From an uncultured Bacteroidales bacterium (GTDB lineage Bacteria > Bacteroidota > Bacteroidia > Bacteroidales > Muribaculaceae): a stretch of 64,000 bases of DNA. Location of the stretch: the NCBI GenBank assembly GCA_958418815.1, contig CATZGB010000001.1, positions 1 through 64,000 of the forward strand. Direction: 5' to 3'. Shown one piece after another: positions 22,612-32,430 of this stretch. Position numbers and translations under genes: made by a program. How positions within the stretch are numbered: position 1 is the first letter of the stretch; each line of letters opens with the position of its first letter. Below the pieces are notes generated by a model. That model saw only the letters and a program-made list of their open reading frames with translations. It was not told the origin of the DNA and ran no database searches.

Positions 22612-23844
22612 TTAGTATTTGTCGACTTCCAGGGGAGCGTTGACGATTTCCTCCCAGGGGAGACCCTGCAGGGGAAGCTGCTCCATGAAAGGATCGGGGT
22701 CAAACTCTTCAACGTTGTGGACACCCGGTTTGTTCCATTTGCCGGTGAGGAACATCATCGCGCCTATCATGGCGGGCACGCCGGTGGTGTAGCTCACAGC
22801 CTGCATGCCGGTCTCGCGGTAAGCCTCCGAGTGGGAACAGTTGTTGAAGATGTAATATGTCATCTCCTTGCCGTCCTTCCCCTTGCCTGAGATGCGGCAG
22901 CCGATGGATGTCTCCCCGGTGTAGTTCTCGCCAAGGTCCTGCGGGTTGGGCAGCACGGCCTTGAGGAACTGCAGGGGCACGATTTTCTGGCCGTTGTAGT
23001 CGATCTCGTCGATGCGGGCCATGCCTATGTCCTGAATCACACGCAGGTGGGTGAGGTATTCCTGGCCGAAAGTCATCCAGAAACGGGCGCGCTTGATGGT
23101 CGGGAAATTCTGCACCAGCGACTCAAGCTCCTCATGGTAGAGCAGGTAGCTCTCGCGCTCACCGATGCGGGGATAGGTCAGCGGGGCGTGAACCTCGAGC
23201 GGACCTGTGGTCACCCACTGGCCATCCTGCCAGTAACGGCCGTTCTGTGTGATCTCGCGGATGTTGATTTCAGGGTTGAAGTTGGTGGCGAAAGCCTTGC
23301 CGTGGTTTCCGGCGTTGCAGTCGACGATGTCGAGGGTCTCCATCTCCGAGAAATAGTGTTTGGCCGCGTAGGCGGTGAACACCCCTGAAACCCCGGGGTC
23401 GAAACCGCAGCCCAGGATTGCCGTCAGGCCGGCCTTCTCGAACTTCTCGCGGTAGGCCCACTGCCAGGAATACTCGAAATGGGCCACGTCGCGCGGCTCA
23501 TAGTTGGCCGTGTCGAGATAGCTGACGCCGCACTCCAGGCAGGCGTCCATGATTGTGAGGTCCTGATAGGGCAGCGCCAGGTTCATCACCAGGTCGGGAT
23601 TGTGACGGCGCAACAGGGCACAGAGCTCCTCCACCGAGTCGGCGTCGACACGGTCGGTCTCAATCACCGGGGCCTTGCGTCCATGCTTTTCGGCCTCCCT
23701 GAGGATGGCCTCCTTTACGGCGTCGCATTTCTCGCGGCGGCGCGAGGCGAGGACTATCCCGGTGAACACATCGGGATTCTGGGCGCACTTGTGGGCGGCC
23801 ACTGTGCCGACACCTCCGACGCCAATGATAACAACTTTTGCCAT
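22612..23844 (-). CDS. Carboxynorspermidine dehydrogenase-like (saccharopine dehydrogenase family)
   Basis: This 410-residue NAD(P)-binding enzyme begins VVIIGVGGVGTVAAHKCAQ and contains CGVSYLDTANYEPRDVAHFEYSWQW and AILGCGFDPGVSGVF. These are typical of the saccharopine dehydrogenase-like carboxynorspermidine/carboxyspermidine dehydrogenases used by gut Bacteroidales to make (nor)spermidine. The assignment rests on overall similarity. True saccharopine dehydrogenase is the alternative. A -7 element TAATTTTG lies upstream at 23935-23942 (minus strand). Confidence 0.88.
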   Translation of the reverse strand: MAKVVIIGVGGVGTVAAHKCAQNPDVFTGIVLASRRREKCDAVKEAILREAEKHGRKAPVIETDRVDADSVEELCALLRRHNPDLVMNLALPYQDLTIMDACLECGVSYLDTANYEPRDVAHFEYSWQWAYREKFEKAGLTAILGCGFDPGVSGVFTAYAAKHYFSEMETLDIVDCNAGNHGKAFATNFNPEINIREITQNGRYWQDGQWVTTGPLEVHAPLTYPRIGERESYLLYHEELESLVQNFPTIKRARFWMTFGQEYLTHLRVIQDIGMARIDEIDYNGQKIVPLQFLKAVLPNPQDLGENYTGETSIGCRISGKGKDGKEMTYYIFNNCSHSEAYRETGMQAVSYTTGVPAMIGAMMFLTGKWNKPGVHNVEEFDPDPFMEQLPLQGLPWEEIVNAPLEVDKY

Positions 23845-23997
23845 TTTTTAATTATCGGGTTGGGAATGGTTCTTTACTGAGATTGTAACAGTTGCGGGTA
23901 TGACAATGGCTGCTCCGCGACTGCCATAAAAACGCAAAATTAGCAAAAAAAATCAAAAAGCCATCTCTTTTGCCACATCTTATCGTCCGGCGCGGGG

Positions 23998-24666
23998 TCA
24001 GTCCTTGGTGCCGTAGGCGAGGTCGCCCGCGTCTCCGAGGCCCGGGACGATGTATGAGTGGGAGTTGATTTCAGGGTCGATGGCCCCGATCCAGACGGTG
24101 GTCTTCTCCTCCGGGAAACGGCTGCGGATGAAGTCGACAGCCTGCTGCGAGGCGATGACCGATGCCACATGTATGTGGGCCGGGGTGCCCTTGGTCAGCA
24201 ACGCGCGGTAGCTGAGCTCCATCGACGCGCCGGTGGCGAGCATCGGGTCGGCCAGCACGAGGGTCTTCCCCTCTATCGACGGCGAGGCCAGATACTCGAT
24301 GCAGACATCGAAGTCGTCATGGTCCTTGTAGGTCTTCTCCTTGTAGCGGCGGTAGGCCGACACGAAAGCGTTCTCCGAGTGGTCGAAATAATTGAGGAAC
24401 CCCTGGTGGAACGGGACTCCGGCACGGAATATGGTGGCCAGCACGAGCGGCGTGGCCAGCTCAAGGCTCTCGGTCACCGCCAGCGGGGTCTGCACCTGGC
24501 GGCGGCGGTAGTCGAGTGTCTTGGATATCTCGTAGGCCATTATCTCGCCGATGCGCTCGAGATTGCGGCGGAAGCGGAGCATATCTCCCTGGATGTCAAC
24601 AGCGCGCAGCTCGGTCATATACTGACCCACCAGCGAGGGGGTCTCTGCAAAATTTATGACTTTCAT
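23998..24666 (-). CDS. upp: Uracil phosphoribosyltransferase
   Basis: Upp converts uracil and PRPP to UMP in pyrimidine salvage. From the ATG at 24664-24666 (MKVINFAETPSLVGQYMTELRAVDIQ) it has 222 residues, the usual size. Longer upstream readings run into the promoter region. The PRPP loop VLADPMLATGASME and the uracil-binding GLGDAGDLAYG are present. It is divergent from the RelA/SpoT gene. Confidence 0.95.
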   Translation of the reverse strand: MKVINFAETPSLVGQYMTELRAVDIQGDMLRFRRNLERIGEIMAYEISKTLDYRRRQVQTPLAVTESLELATPLVLATIFRAGVPFHQGFLNYFDHSENAFVSAYRRYKEKTYKDHDDFDVCIEYLASPSIEGKTLVLADPMLATGASMELSYRALLTKGTPAHIHVASVIASQQAVDFIRSRFPEEKTTVWIGAIDPEINSHSYIVPGLGDAGDLAYGTKD

Positions 24667-24689
24667 GGTGGTTTTTGTGTTTAGAGACT

Positions 24690-24728
24690 CAAAGTTAGCG
24701 ATTTTTCCGGGGAAATTTACTATTTTTG
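24690..24728. promoter_or_regulatory. Divergent -7 elements for upp and rsh
   Basis: On the minus strand TAACTTTG (24690-24697) serves upp. On the plus strand TATTTTTG (24721-24728) serves the RelA/SpoT gene. They are only 23 bases apart, so the two promoters probably overlap and may compete. Confidence 0.6.
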
Positions 24729-24798
24729 TGGAAAATCCTCCAAAAACACCCCCGCAGAGCAAACTCTCCCTGACGGATTCACCAATACTCCACAGACA

Positions 24799-27081
24799 AT
24801 GTCGCACGAAAATACCACCACCCCCGTGCCGGCCCAGCCGTCGCCCCGCAACAACTTCACCACCCCAGAGGAAGACCGTATGATCGAGGCCGCCTTCCAG
24901 GAGGTGCGCGACGGCTATCTCAAGTCAAACCACCGCAAGAAAGTCGAAATCATCGAGCGGGCCTACCGCTTCGCCAAGGAGGCCCACAGCGGCATACGCC
25001 GCCGCTCGGGAGAGCCATACATACTCCACCCCATCGCGGTGGCGAAAATCGCCAGCCAGGAAATCGGCCTGGGCTCCACATCGATATGCGCCGCGCTGCT
25101 CCACGACGTGGTGGAGGATACCGACTACACCGTCGAGGACATCGAGCAGAACTTCGGCAAGAAGATTGCACAGCTCGTCGCAGGGCTCACAAAAATCTCG
25201 GGCGGAATCTTCGGCGACAAAGCCTCGGTGCAGGCCGAGAACTTCCGCAAGCTGCTGCTTACGATGAGCGAGGACATCAGGGTGGTGCTCATCAAGATGG
25301 CCGACAGGCTCCACAACATGCGCACCCTGGGGTCGATGGCCCCCAACAAGCAATACAAAATCGCAGGGGAGACACTCTACATATATGCCCCCCTGGCCCA
25401 CAGGCTCGGGCTTTTTGAAATAAAGACCGAGCTTGAGAACCTCAGCTTCAAGTATGAGCATCCCGAGGCTTTCGAGCGCATCTCGCGCCAGATCGCCGAG
25501 AGCGAGAAACACCGCACCGGGATATACAACGACTTCGCCGCCCCTATACGCGAGCGCCTCGACGCCATGGGCCTGAAATACAGCGCCAAGGCCCGCGTCA
25601 AATCAGTCTACTCCATCTGGAACAAGATGGAGACAAAACACATACCCTTCGAGGAGGTCTACGACCTCTACGCGGCCCGCATCATATTCGAGTGTGACGA
25701 CCCGGCCAAGGAGAAAAGCATCTGCTGGCAGATATACTCGGCCATAACCGACATATACCGGCTCCACCCCGACCGCACCCGCGACTGGATCTCAAACCCG
25801 AAGGCCAATGGCTACCAGGCCCTCCACCTGACGGTGATGGGCCCCGACGGCAACTGGGTGGAGGTGCAGATACGCTCGCGACGGATGGACGAAATCGCCG
25901 AGAAGGGATTCGCCGCCCACTGGAAATACAAGGTAGGCGAGGGTGACGAGGAATCGGAGCTGAACGCCTGGCTCCACACCATCAAGGACATCCTGGCCGA
26001 CCCCGAGCCCAACGCGCTCGACTTCCTCGACACCCTCAAGCTCAACCTCTTCTCCTCGGAAATCGTGGTCTTCACCCCCAAAGGTGAACTCATCACGCTG
26101 CCCAACAACGCCACTGTCCTCGACGTGGCCTTCCACCTGCATTCACAAATCGGATGCCACTGCATCGCCGGCAAAGTCAACCACAAGCTCGTGCCGCTCA
26201 GCCAGCGGCTCAACTCAGGCGACCAGGTGGAGGTGCTGACCTCGCAGTCACAGCAGCCCAAGCCCGAATGGGTCGACTTCCTGGCCACCGCCAAAGGAAA
26301 GACACGCCTGCGCCAGGCCCTGCGCAAGCTCCAGCAGCCGGCCGTGGCCAAAGGGCGCTTGATATTCGAGGAATTCCTCCGCGACAACGACATCAAGGAT
26401 GACAATGTGGCCATCACAAAGGTCATGGGCCTCTACAAGGCGCAGACCCGCGACGAGTTCTACTACCTGCTGGGCAACGACGAGATTGCCCTCAACGAAT
26501 ATGTCGTCAAGACCCTCCGCAAAGAAAGCTCGAAGACAAAACGTCTCCTGCTCAAATGGATAGGAATGGGCGACAAAGAGCAGCCCGCCGAGACCCCACA
26601 GCCCGCGGAGAAAAAGAAAATCAACACCAAGGAGACCTACATACTGCGCTACGACGAGAGCGGGGCCTCCAACTTCCGCTTCGCCGACTGCTGCAGCCCC
26701 ATCCCCGGCGACGACGTGCTGGGCTACATCGACGACGACGGCGAGGTTGTTGTCCACAATCTCGACTGCCCGCGAGCTTCGGTGCTGAAAGCCTCATACG
26801 GCCCGCGCATCGTGGCGGCCAGATGGGAAGTCAACGGCGGACGCTTCCTGGCCCACATCCATATCGAAGGCATCGACCGCCAGGGAATCCTCCACGAGCT
26901 GATATCGCTTATCTCCACCCACCTGTCGCTCAACATACGCGACCTCGACATCCACGCCGAGAAGGAGGTCTTCACCTGCGACCTCTCCCTGCTTGTGTCT
27001 GACGTCGAAGGGGTCAACGACCTCTGCGCCAAGGTGAGGAGGATTCCGGGCATACAGAAGGCAACCCGCATAAATGTATGA
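24799..27081 (+). CDS. rsh: Bifunctional (p)ppGpp synthetase/hydrolase
   Basis: This RelA/SpoT homologue of 760 residues has all the standard domains. They are an HD hydrolase (LLHDVVEDT, about residues 100-108, with HD at 102-103), the synthetase domain (RVKSVYSIWNKMETKH), a TGS domain (VFTPKGELITLPNNATVLDVAF), a zinc-finger region (DCCSPIPGDDVLGYI) and a C-terminal ACT domain. The HD motif is intact, so both synthesis and breakdown are likely. Its stop overlaps an upstream alternative ATG of mtnN. Confidence 0.96.
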   Translation: MSHENTTTPVPAQPSPRNNFTTPEEDRMIEAAFQEVRDGYLKSNHRKKVEIIERAYRFAKEAHSGIRRRSGEPYILHPIAVAKIASQEIGLGSTSICAALLHDVVEDTDYTVEDIEQNFGKKIAQLVAGLTKISGGIFGDKASVQAENFRKLLLTMSEDIRVVLIKMADRLHNMRTLGSMAPNKQYKIAGETLYIYAPLAHRLGLFEIKTELENLSFKYEHPEAFERISRQIAESEKHRTGIYNDFAAPIRERLDAMGLKYSAKARVKSVYSIWNKMETKHIPFEEVYDLYAARIIFECDDPAKEKSICWQIYSAITDIYRLHPDRTRDWISNPKANGYQALHLTVMGPDGNWVEVQIRSRRMDEIAEKGFAAHWKYKVGEGDEESELNAWLHTIKDILADPEPNALDFLDTLKLNLFSSEIVVFTPKGELITLPNNATVLDVAFHLHSQIGCHCIAGKVNHKLVPLSQRLNSGDQVEVLTSQSQQPKPEWVDFLATAKGKTRLRQALRKLQQPAVAKGRLIFEEFLRDNDIKDDNVAITKVMGLYKAQTRDEFYYLLGNDEIALNEYVVKTLRKESSKTKRLLLKWIGMGDKEQPAETPQPAEKKKINTKETYILRYDESGASNFRFADCCSPIPGDDVLGYIDDDGEVVVHNLDCPRASVLKASYGPRIVAARWEVNGGRFLAHIHIEGIDRQGILHELISLISTHLSLNIRDLDIHAEKEVFTCDLSLLVSDVEGVNDLCAKVRRIPGIQKATRINV

Positions 27082-27110
27082 CAGACAGCCGATTTTTTAA
27101 CAGACAGACA

Positions 27111-27788
27111 ATGAAGACAGGAATCATAGTGGCGATGGAGAGCGAGCTGAAGATGCTCCTCCCCCTCGTCGAAGACATGAAAGAGACAACCGTCAACGGT
27201 TACACGATAAGGCAGGGACGGATGGGCGCCAACGAGGTGGCCATAATGCAGACCGGCATCGGCAAGGTCAACGCCGCCGTCGGGGCGATTTCCCTGATCG
27301 ACACTTTCAACCCCGACCTGGTGGTCAACACCGGCATCGCCGGAGGCACCGGCCAGGGAGCCGGAATCCTCGACGTGGTCATCGCCGACCGCATCGGCTA
27401 CCATGACGTCTACTGCGGCCCGGGCAACGCCCGCGGACAGGTGCAGGGGCTTCCCGAACTGTTCACATGCCGGGGCGACCAGCTTGTCAACCTCGCCGCT
27501 GTCAGCGCCAACCCCGCCGTGCGCCGCGGGCTGATAGCCTCCGGCGACCTTTTCGTCTCCACCCCCGCCGAGCTGCGGGGCGTGCTGGAGGTGCAGCCCG
27601 AGGCTGTCGCCGTCGATATGGAGTCGGGGGCCATCGCCCAGGTCTGCCATCTCAGGGATGTGCCGTTCCTGGCCATCCGGGTGGTGTCAGACACCCCCGG
27701 CGTGGAGAACCATCACGAACAATACGGCGAGTTCTTCACCATCGCACCCCGCTCAACATTCGAGGTCGTAAGGGCGTTACTCTCTTAA
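27111..27788 (+). CDS. mtnN: Methylthioadenosine/S-adenosylhomocysteine nucleosidase
   Basis: This enzyme cleaves adenine from MTA and SAH for methionine salvage and removal of methylation inhibitors. The start MKTGIIVAMESELKMLLP at 27111 fits the family; an ATG at 27078 would add 11 unmatched residues. NTGIAGGTGQGAGILDVVIAD and VAVDMESGAIAQVCHLRDVPFLAIRVVSDTP are the substrate-binding and catalytic segments. At 225 residues it is normal. It is likely in one operon with the rsh gene. Confidence 0.95.
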   Translation: MKTGIIVAMESELKMLLPLVEDMKETTVNGYTIRQGRMGANEVAIMQTGIGKVNAAVGAISLIDTFNPDLVVNTGIAGGTGQGAGILDVVIADRIGYHDVYCGPGNARGQVQGLPELFTCRGDQLVNLAAVSANPAVRRGLIASGDLFVSTPAELRGVLEVQPEAVAVDMESGAIAQVCHLRDVPFLAIRVVSDTPGVENHHEQYGEFFTIAPRSTFEVVRALLS

Positions 27789-27819
27789 ACAGAAGAGGGA
27801 ACCCATAAAGTCCAGAGCG

Positions 27820-28485
27820 ATGTACAAAGACCTCCAGGCAATACGCGGAAAATTCTACATCCACCGCCTCATCGACGAGGGGGAACACGAGCATCAGGAT
27901 TTCAAGTTCAAGATTTCCGACGCGCGGAAAATCGCCCATTCCATATCCGCTTTCGCCAACAACGACGGCGGCCGGCTGCTCGTGGGGGTGAAAGACAACG
28001 GCGTGGTGGCCGGAATACGCTCCGAGGAGGATCTGCATGTCATCGAGGCCGCAGCGACGGTCTTCTGCCGTCCGTCGGTCGAGGTGGAGATGCAGGCATT
28101 CCTGTGTGAGGATGGCGCGGTTGTGCTGAGGGCATCCATCCCTAAAGCCTCACGCCGCCCCGTGGAATGCAAGGAGGCCGACGGCAGTTGGAGGGCCTAC
28201 TACCGGGTGGCCGACAAGAACATCGTGGCCCACCCCCTGATGGTCAGGGCCTGGAGACGCATGGAGGAAAACACCGACTCTGGCGGAGTGGCCTACTCGG
28301 CCCCGGAGGGGGCATTGCTGGCGGCCTTGGAGCGACGTGGCCCCTCCTCCGTCGAGGAGCTGATGGTCGACACCCATCTCTCGCGCCAGACAGCCGAGGA
28401 CATCATCGTCAGGATGGCCTCGATGGGCATGATTACCTTTGAGTACCACTCCCCCTGCTTCCTCCTGACCCTCAACAATCAATAA
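27820..28485 (+). CDS. AlbA_2 (Schlafen-like) DNA-binding domain protein
   Basis: The N-terminal half of this 221-residue protein has the AlbA_2 pattern EHEHQDFKFKISDARKIAHSISAFANNDGGRLLVGVKDNGVVAGI. The C-terminal half looks like a winged helix (LLAALERRGPSSVEELMVDTHLSRQTAEDIIVRMASMGMI). It probably binds nucleic acid as a regulator. It lies between mtnN and uvrC with short gaps, on the same strand. Confidence 0.85.
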   Translation: MYKDLQAIRGKFYIHRLIDEGEHEHQDFKFKISDARKIAHSISAFANNDGGRLLVGVKDNGVVAGIRSEEDLHVIEAAATVFCRPSVEVEMQAFLCEDGAVVLRASIPKASRRPVECKEADGSWRAYYRVADKNIVAHPLMVRAWRRMEENTDSGGVAYSAPEGALLAALERRGPSSVEELMVDTHLSRQTAEDIIVRMASMGMITFEYHSPCFLLTLNNQ

Positions 28486-28491
28486 ACCACC

Positions 28492-30312
28492 TTGGGCAAG
28501 CACAGCAAAGACAAATCACCCGAGTTGCGCGAGAAAATCTCGCTCCTCCCCGAGACCCCCGGAGTCTACATGTATTACGACTCGGAGGGGACGGTCATAT
28601 ATGTGGGAAAGGCAAAGAACCTCAAGCGGCGCGTGTCGAGCTACTTCAACCGCACCCATGATGTGTTGCGCACCAACCTGCTGGTGCGCGCCATCGCCGA
28701 CATGAGCTACATCGTGGTGCCAACCGAGGCCGACGCTCTCAACCTTGAGAACTCCATGATCAAGGAGTACAAGCCCCGCTATAATGTCTTGCTCAAGGAT
28801 GACAAGTCATACCCCTGGATATGCGTCACCAAGGAGATGTTTCCACGCGTCTTCATGACACGCCAGCGGCTGCGCGACGGCTCGAAATATTTCGGCCCGT
28901 ACACCGACGCCGGGGCTGCCCGCGCGGTGCTGGCGCTCATCCATGAGCTCCACCCCATCCGCGGATGCCGCATCCCCATCACCCCCGCCTCGCTTGCCCG
29001 GGGCAAAGGCCGCCTCTGTCTCGAATACCACCTGCGGCGTTGCGCCGGATGCTGCGTCGGGAAAATCTCCGAGGAGGAATACGCCGCCTACATCGACAAT
29101 GTCAGGCAGATACTGCGCGGCGACACCGGCGAACTGCTCGCCCATCTGCGTTCACAGATGGAGGAACTTGCCTCGCAGCTGCGTTTCGAGGAAGCCCAGG
29201 AGCTGAAGGAGCAATACCAGAAAGTGGAGCGCTACCAGGCCAAAAGCGTCATCGTCAACCCGGCGCTCGACAGCGTGGATGTCTTCGGCGTTGACGACGA
29301 CGGCTCAAACGACGTGTACATCAACTACATGCATGTCCGCCGCGGGGCCGTGGCCCGTTCGCTCACCCTCCAGTACAAGAGAAGGCTCGAGGAGACCCGC
29401 CCCCAGCTGCTCTCATACGCCATGCAGGAGATACGCCAGCGTTTCAACGTCAGCTTCGACGAAGTGATAGTCGCCGAGGCACCCGACATGGAGTTCCCCT
29501 CGATGACCGTCACCATCCCCCAGAGGGGCGACAAATTCAAGCTCCTCGACGTGTCGGCCCGCAACGCCCGGCAACACCGCCTCGACGCGCTCAAGCATCT
29601 CGAGAAGGTCGATCCCGAGAAACGCGCGATGAAGACCCTCGAGCGCATCAAGGCCGACTTCAGGCTCAACGAGCTGCCGCGCCACATCGAGTGTTTCGAC
29701 AACTCCAACATACAGGGCACCAACCCGGTGGCCTCCTGCGTGGTGTTCCGCGACGCCAAACCATCAAAAAAAGACTACCGCCATTTCAACATCAAGACCG
29801 TCGAAGGCCCCGACGACTTCGCATCGATGAAGGAGGTGCTGACCCGCCGCTATACACGCATGATGGAGGAAGCCCCCGACGACCTCCCCCAGCTGATTGT
29901 CGTCGACGGCGGCAAAGGGCAGCTCTCATCGGCCGTGGAGGCCCTCGATGAAATCGGCCTGCGCGGCAAGATAGCCCTCGTGGGGATAGCCAAACGACTG
30001 GAGGAGATATATTTCCCTGGCGACTCGGTGCCTCTCTACATCGACAAGAACTCTGAATCGCTCAAGGTGGTGCAGCACCTGCGCGACGAGGCCCACCGCT
30101 TCGGCATCACCCATCACCGCAACCGGCGCTCCAAGACCCAGATCGTCAGCGAACTGTCGACAATCCCCGGCATCGGCCCGGCCACGGAGCAGACCCTGCT
30201 TTCACGGTTCAAAAGCGTGAAACGCATCTCGGCGGCCACCCTCGACGCGCTCGCCGAGGTTGTCGGCCCGGCCAAGGCCCGGCTCATCCGCGACCACTTC
30301 ACCCGGCCATGA
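28492..30312 (+). CDS. uvrC: Excinuclease ABC subunit C
   Basis: UvrC makes the two incisions in nucleotide excision repair. The 606-residue protein has an N-terminal GIY-YIG nuclease (LPETPGVYMYYDSEGTVIYVGKAKNLKRRVSSYF), a UVR motif near residue 220 (LASQLRFEEAQELKEQYQK), the C-terminal RNase H-like nuclease (HIECFDNSNIQGTNPVASCVVF) and a tandem helix-hairpin-helix end. The start is a TTG at 28492. No better ATG is present. Confidence 0.96.
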   Translation: MGKHSKDKSPELREKISLLPETPGVYMYYDSEGTVIYVGKAKNLKRRVSSYFNRTHDVLRTNLLVRAIADMSYIVVPTEADALNLENSMIKEYKPRYNVLLKDDKSYPWICVTKEMFPRVFMTRQRLRDGSKYFGPYTDAGAARAVLALIHELHPIRGCRIPITPASLARGKGRLCLEYHLRRCAGCCVGKISEEEYAAYIDNVRQILRGDTGELLAHLRSQMEELASQLRFEEAQELKEQYQKVERYQAKSVIVNPALDSVDVFGVDDDGSNDVYINYMHVRRGAVARSLTLQYKRRLEETRPQLLSYAMQEIRQRFNVSFDEVIVAEAPDMEFPSMTVTIPQRGDKFKLLDVSARNARQHRLDALKHLEKVDPEKRAMKTLERIKADFRLNELPRHIECFDNSNIQGTNPVASCVVFRDAKPSKKDYRHFNIKTVEGPDDFASMKEVLTRRYTRMMEEAPDDLPQLIVVDGGKGQLSSAVEALDEIGLRGKIALVGIAKRLEEIYFPGDSVPLYIDKNSESLKVVQHLRDEAHRFGITHHRNRRSKTQIVSELSTIPGIGPATEQTLLSRFKSVKRISAATLDALAEVVGPAKARLIRDHFTRP

Positions 30313-30476
30313 CCATCATTCCGGCCCGACTGGCTGCCACCCCGCCCCGCACCCCCCGATTTATGGACGCAAGCGCAATAAGGGGGCGGTTATCACGTTA
30401 ATAATTAGCGGATAGCCCTCTGACCGACAGCATACGTCCAAGGCCCCGCGCATATGGTCAATCCGGATTTCCAGTT

Positions 30477-31916
30477 ATGAAAAGATTCAAGATATTTTTC
30501 TCTCTCCTCGCAGGGTTGCTCGCCATGTCGGCTACCCTCACCTCCTGCATCGAAGACGCAGTCTCCACCTCGGCCGCCGACCAGCCGGCTTTCTCGACCG
30601 ACACGGTCAGGATGGGTTCGCTGCTTACCCTCGGCCCGTCACCCACAAGCCGTTTCATAGTCTACAACCGCCACGACAAGATAATGAACATCAGCGACAT
30701 CGCTTTCCGCGACGACGAGGCAGGCCAGTTCCGCATCAACGTCGACGGCATGAGCGGCCGCCGTTTCAGCAATGTCGAGATACGCCCCAACGACTCGATT
30801 TTCGTGTTCGTGGAGGCCACCCTGGCCGAGAACGGCCAGGACCTACCTGTCAACGTGCTTGCCCATATCGATTTCCGCGTCAACGGGGTCACATCCTCCA
30901 TGCCCGTGAAAGCCAGCGGCCAGGATGTCATCCGCCTGAGCGGCGACACCCGTTTCGCCGCCGACGCCTCCCTGTCGCCCGGCAAACCCTACCTGGTCTG
31001 CGACTCGATAGTCGTGGAGGAGGGGGCCACCCTCTCTTTGCCTGCCGGGACACGCCTGCTCATGCATGACAAGGCTGAGATAATCGTCCACGGCACCCTC
31101 CTTGTCACAGGCTCAACGGAGAAACCTGTGGAAATCACCGGCGACCGCTCAGGATTCGTGGCTGCCTCGATTCCCTACGAGGTGATGTCGGGCCAGTGGG
31201 GCGGCATACGCTTCTCCCCCACCTCCTCAGGCAATGAAATCCACCAGGCATCAATCCGCAACTCGGAATGGAGCATAATACTCGACCACTGCGGCGGCTC
31301 ACGCCAGGCCCCGGCGCTGATACTCCACAACTCCGTGGTGCGCAACACCAAGAACTATGTCGTGGAGGCCATCCACTCCTCGCTGACCGCCGTCGGCTGC
31401 GAGCTGGCCGACGCGTCGCTCGGAATCCTGCGCCTGGTAGGCTCTGAACACCTCGTGTCACAGTCAACCCTGGCCAACTATTACCTCTTCACCGCCATCG
31501 GAGGCCCTGCCCTGCAGCTGGAGCATCTCGACCCCGAAAACGAGTCCGGCTCCGAGCCATCCGACGATGACACACTGCCGTGGATGTCAGACACCGAAAT
31601 CCACAACACCATAATATATGGCCTCGGACCCGACCTGTCACACGGCGACCTCGAAGGTCTCCCTGTCACCCTCGTCAACTGCCTGCTGAAGTCAGCCGGT
31701 TCTGACGACTTCAACTTCATCAACTGCCTGTGGGACACCGACCCCCTCTTCGGGGTCTCCCGCGAAGACTACATCTTCGACTACCGCCTGGCATCTGACT
31801 CCCCCGCCATCGGCGCGGGAGACACCGACCGCCACTACCCCCTGGCGGACACCGACATGCACGGCGACAGCCGCCTCCCCCTCCCCACCCTCGGCGCCTA
31901 CCAGCAACCCCGCTGA
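30477..31916 (+). CDS. Surface lipoprotein with right-handed beta-helix
   Basis: A lipoprotein signal (MKRFKIFFSLLAGLLAMSATLTSC, lipobox Cys at about residue 24) is followed by an Ig-like N-terminal domain. A long region then shows the repeating short strands of a parallel beta-helix (GNEIHQASIRNSEWSIILDHCGG...VVRNTKNYVVEAIHSS...). It ends with the typical DTDMHGDSRLPLPTLGAYQ of choice-of-anchor pectate-lyase-like proteins. Polysaccharide binding or adhesion is plausible. It stands alone, preceding the repeat-rich region at 31917. Confidence 0.82.
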   Translation: MKRFKIFFSLLAGLLAMSATLTSCIEDAVSTSAADQPAFSTDTVRMGSLLTLGPSPTSRFIVYNRHDKIMNISDIAFRDDEAGQFRINVDGMSGRRFSNVEIRPNDSIFVFVEATLAENGQDLPVNVLAHIDFRVNGVTSSMPVKASGQDVIRLSGDTRFAADASLSPGKPYLVCDSIVVEEGATLSLPAGTRLLMHDKAEIIVHGTLLVTGSTEKPVEITGDRSGFVAASIPYEVMSGQWGGIRFSPTSSGNEIHQASIRNSEWSIILDHCGGSRQAPALILHNSVVRNTKNYVVEAIHSSLTAVGCELADASLGILRLVGSEHLVSQSTLANYYLFTAIGGPALQLEHLDPENESGSEPSDDDTLPWMSDTEIHNTIIYGLGPDLSHGDLEGLPVTLVNCLLKSAGSDDFNFINCLWDTDPLFGVSREDYIFDYRLASDSPAIGAGDTDRHYPLADTDMHGDSRLPLPTLGAYQQPR

Positions 31917-32430
31917 CCCATCTCCCGAATCCAACTTGGAATCCACCCACGAATCAGCAGGATTCACAGTCCCGCTGTTTCAATCCGTGGAATCCGTGGA
32001 ATCTGCGAGCCTCCCAGGGAGCGAAGCGACCCATATTATCTGCGATTAATCTGCGTATCTGCGGATTATCGCGGAGGATTTGGATGAAATAAAATTTATC
32101 GGGATTGGTGGGGATTAGGCTCACAGATTCCACAGATTACACAGAGGCCATACGGATGGCAATACCTCTCCTTCACAAACCGACATCTATAAAAGATTCT
32201 TTCAGAATCCCACGCCTGATACATTTACCGGGGGTTGCTGGCACAAGGCCACCAACCCCCGGCTAATAATTAACGAATCCTCCAGATTCGCGGATGGGGT
32301 AGATGCCGGCCGGGATGGTTTCCATAATCCCTGTGGAATACACGCTGCGCCCGGGCAGGATACCCGGGCGCAGCGTGGCAAGAGGGGAAGAGAGATAAGA
32401 GGAGGAAGAGAGGGGGAGAGGGGGAGGGAA
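31917..32430. repeat. Dispersed intergenic repeat, copy A
   Basis: No gene lies here. From about 32018 to 32300 the DNA matches 49213-49500 nearly along its full length. Shared blocks include GGAGCGAAGCGACC, ATCTGCGTATCTGCGGAT, TTGGATGAAATAA, CACAGATTACACAGAGGCC, the hairpin GATTCT-TTC-AGAATC and CGGCTAATAATTAA. A GC-rich arm pair (CCGGGGGTTG/CAACCCCCGG) lies at about 32230-32263. It is a non-coding repeat family. Confidence 0.75.

Noticed and set aside
27078..27110. Upstream ATG for mtnN overlapping the rsh stop
   Set aside because: It would add MTDSRFFNRQT, which does not fit the family N-terminus. The ATG at 27111 gives the standard start MKTGIIVAMESEL.
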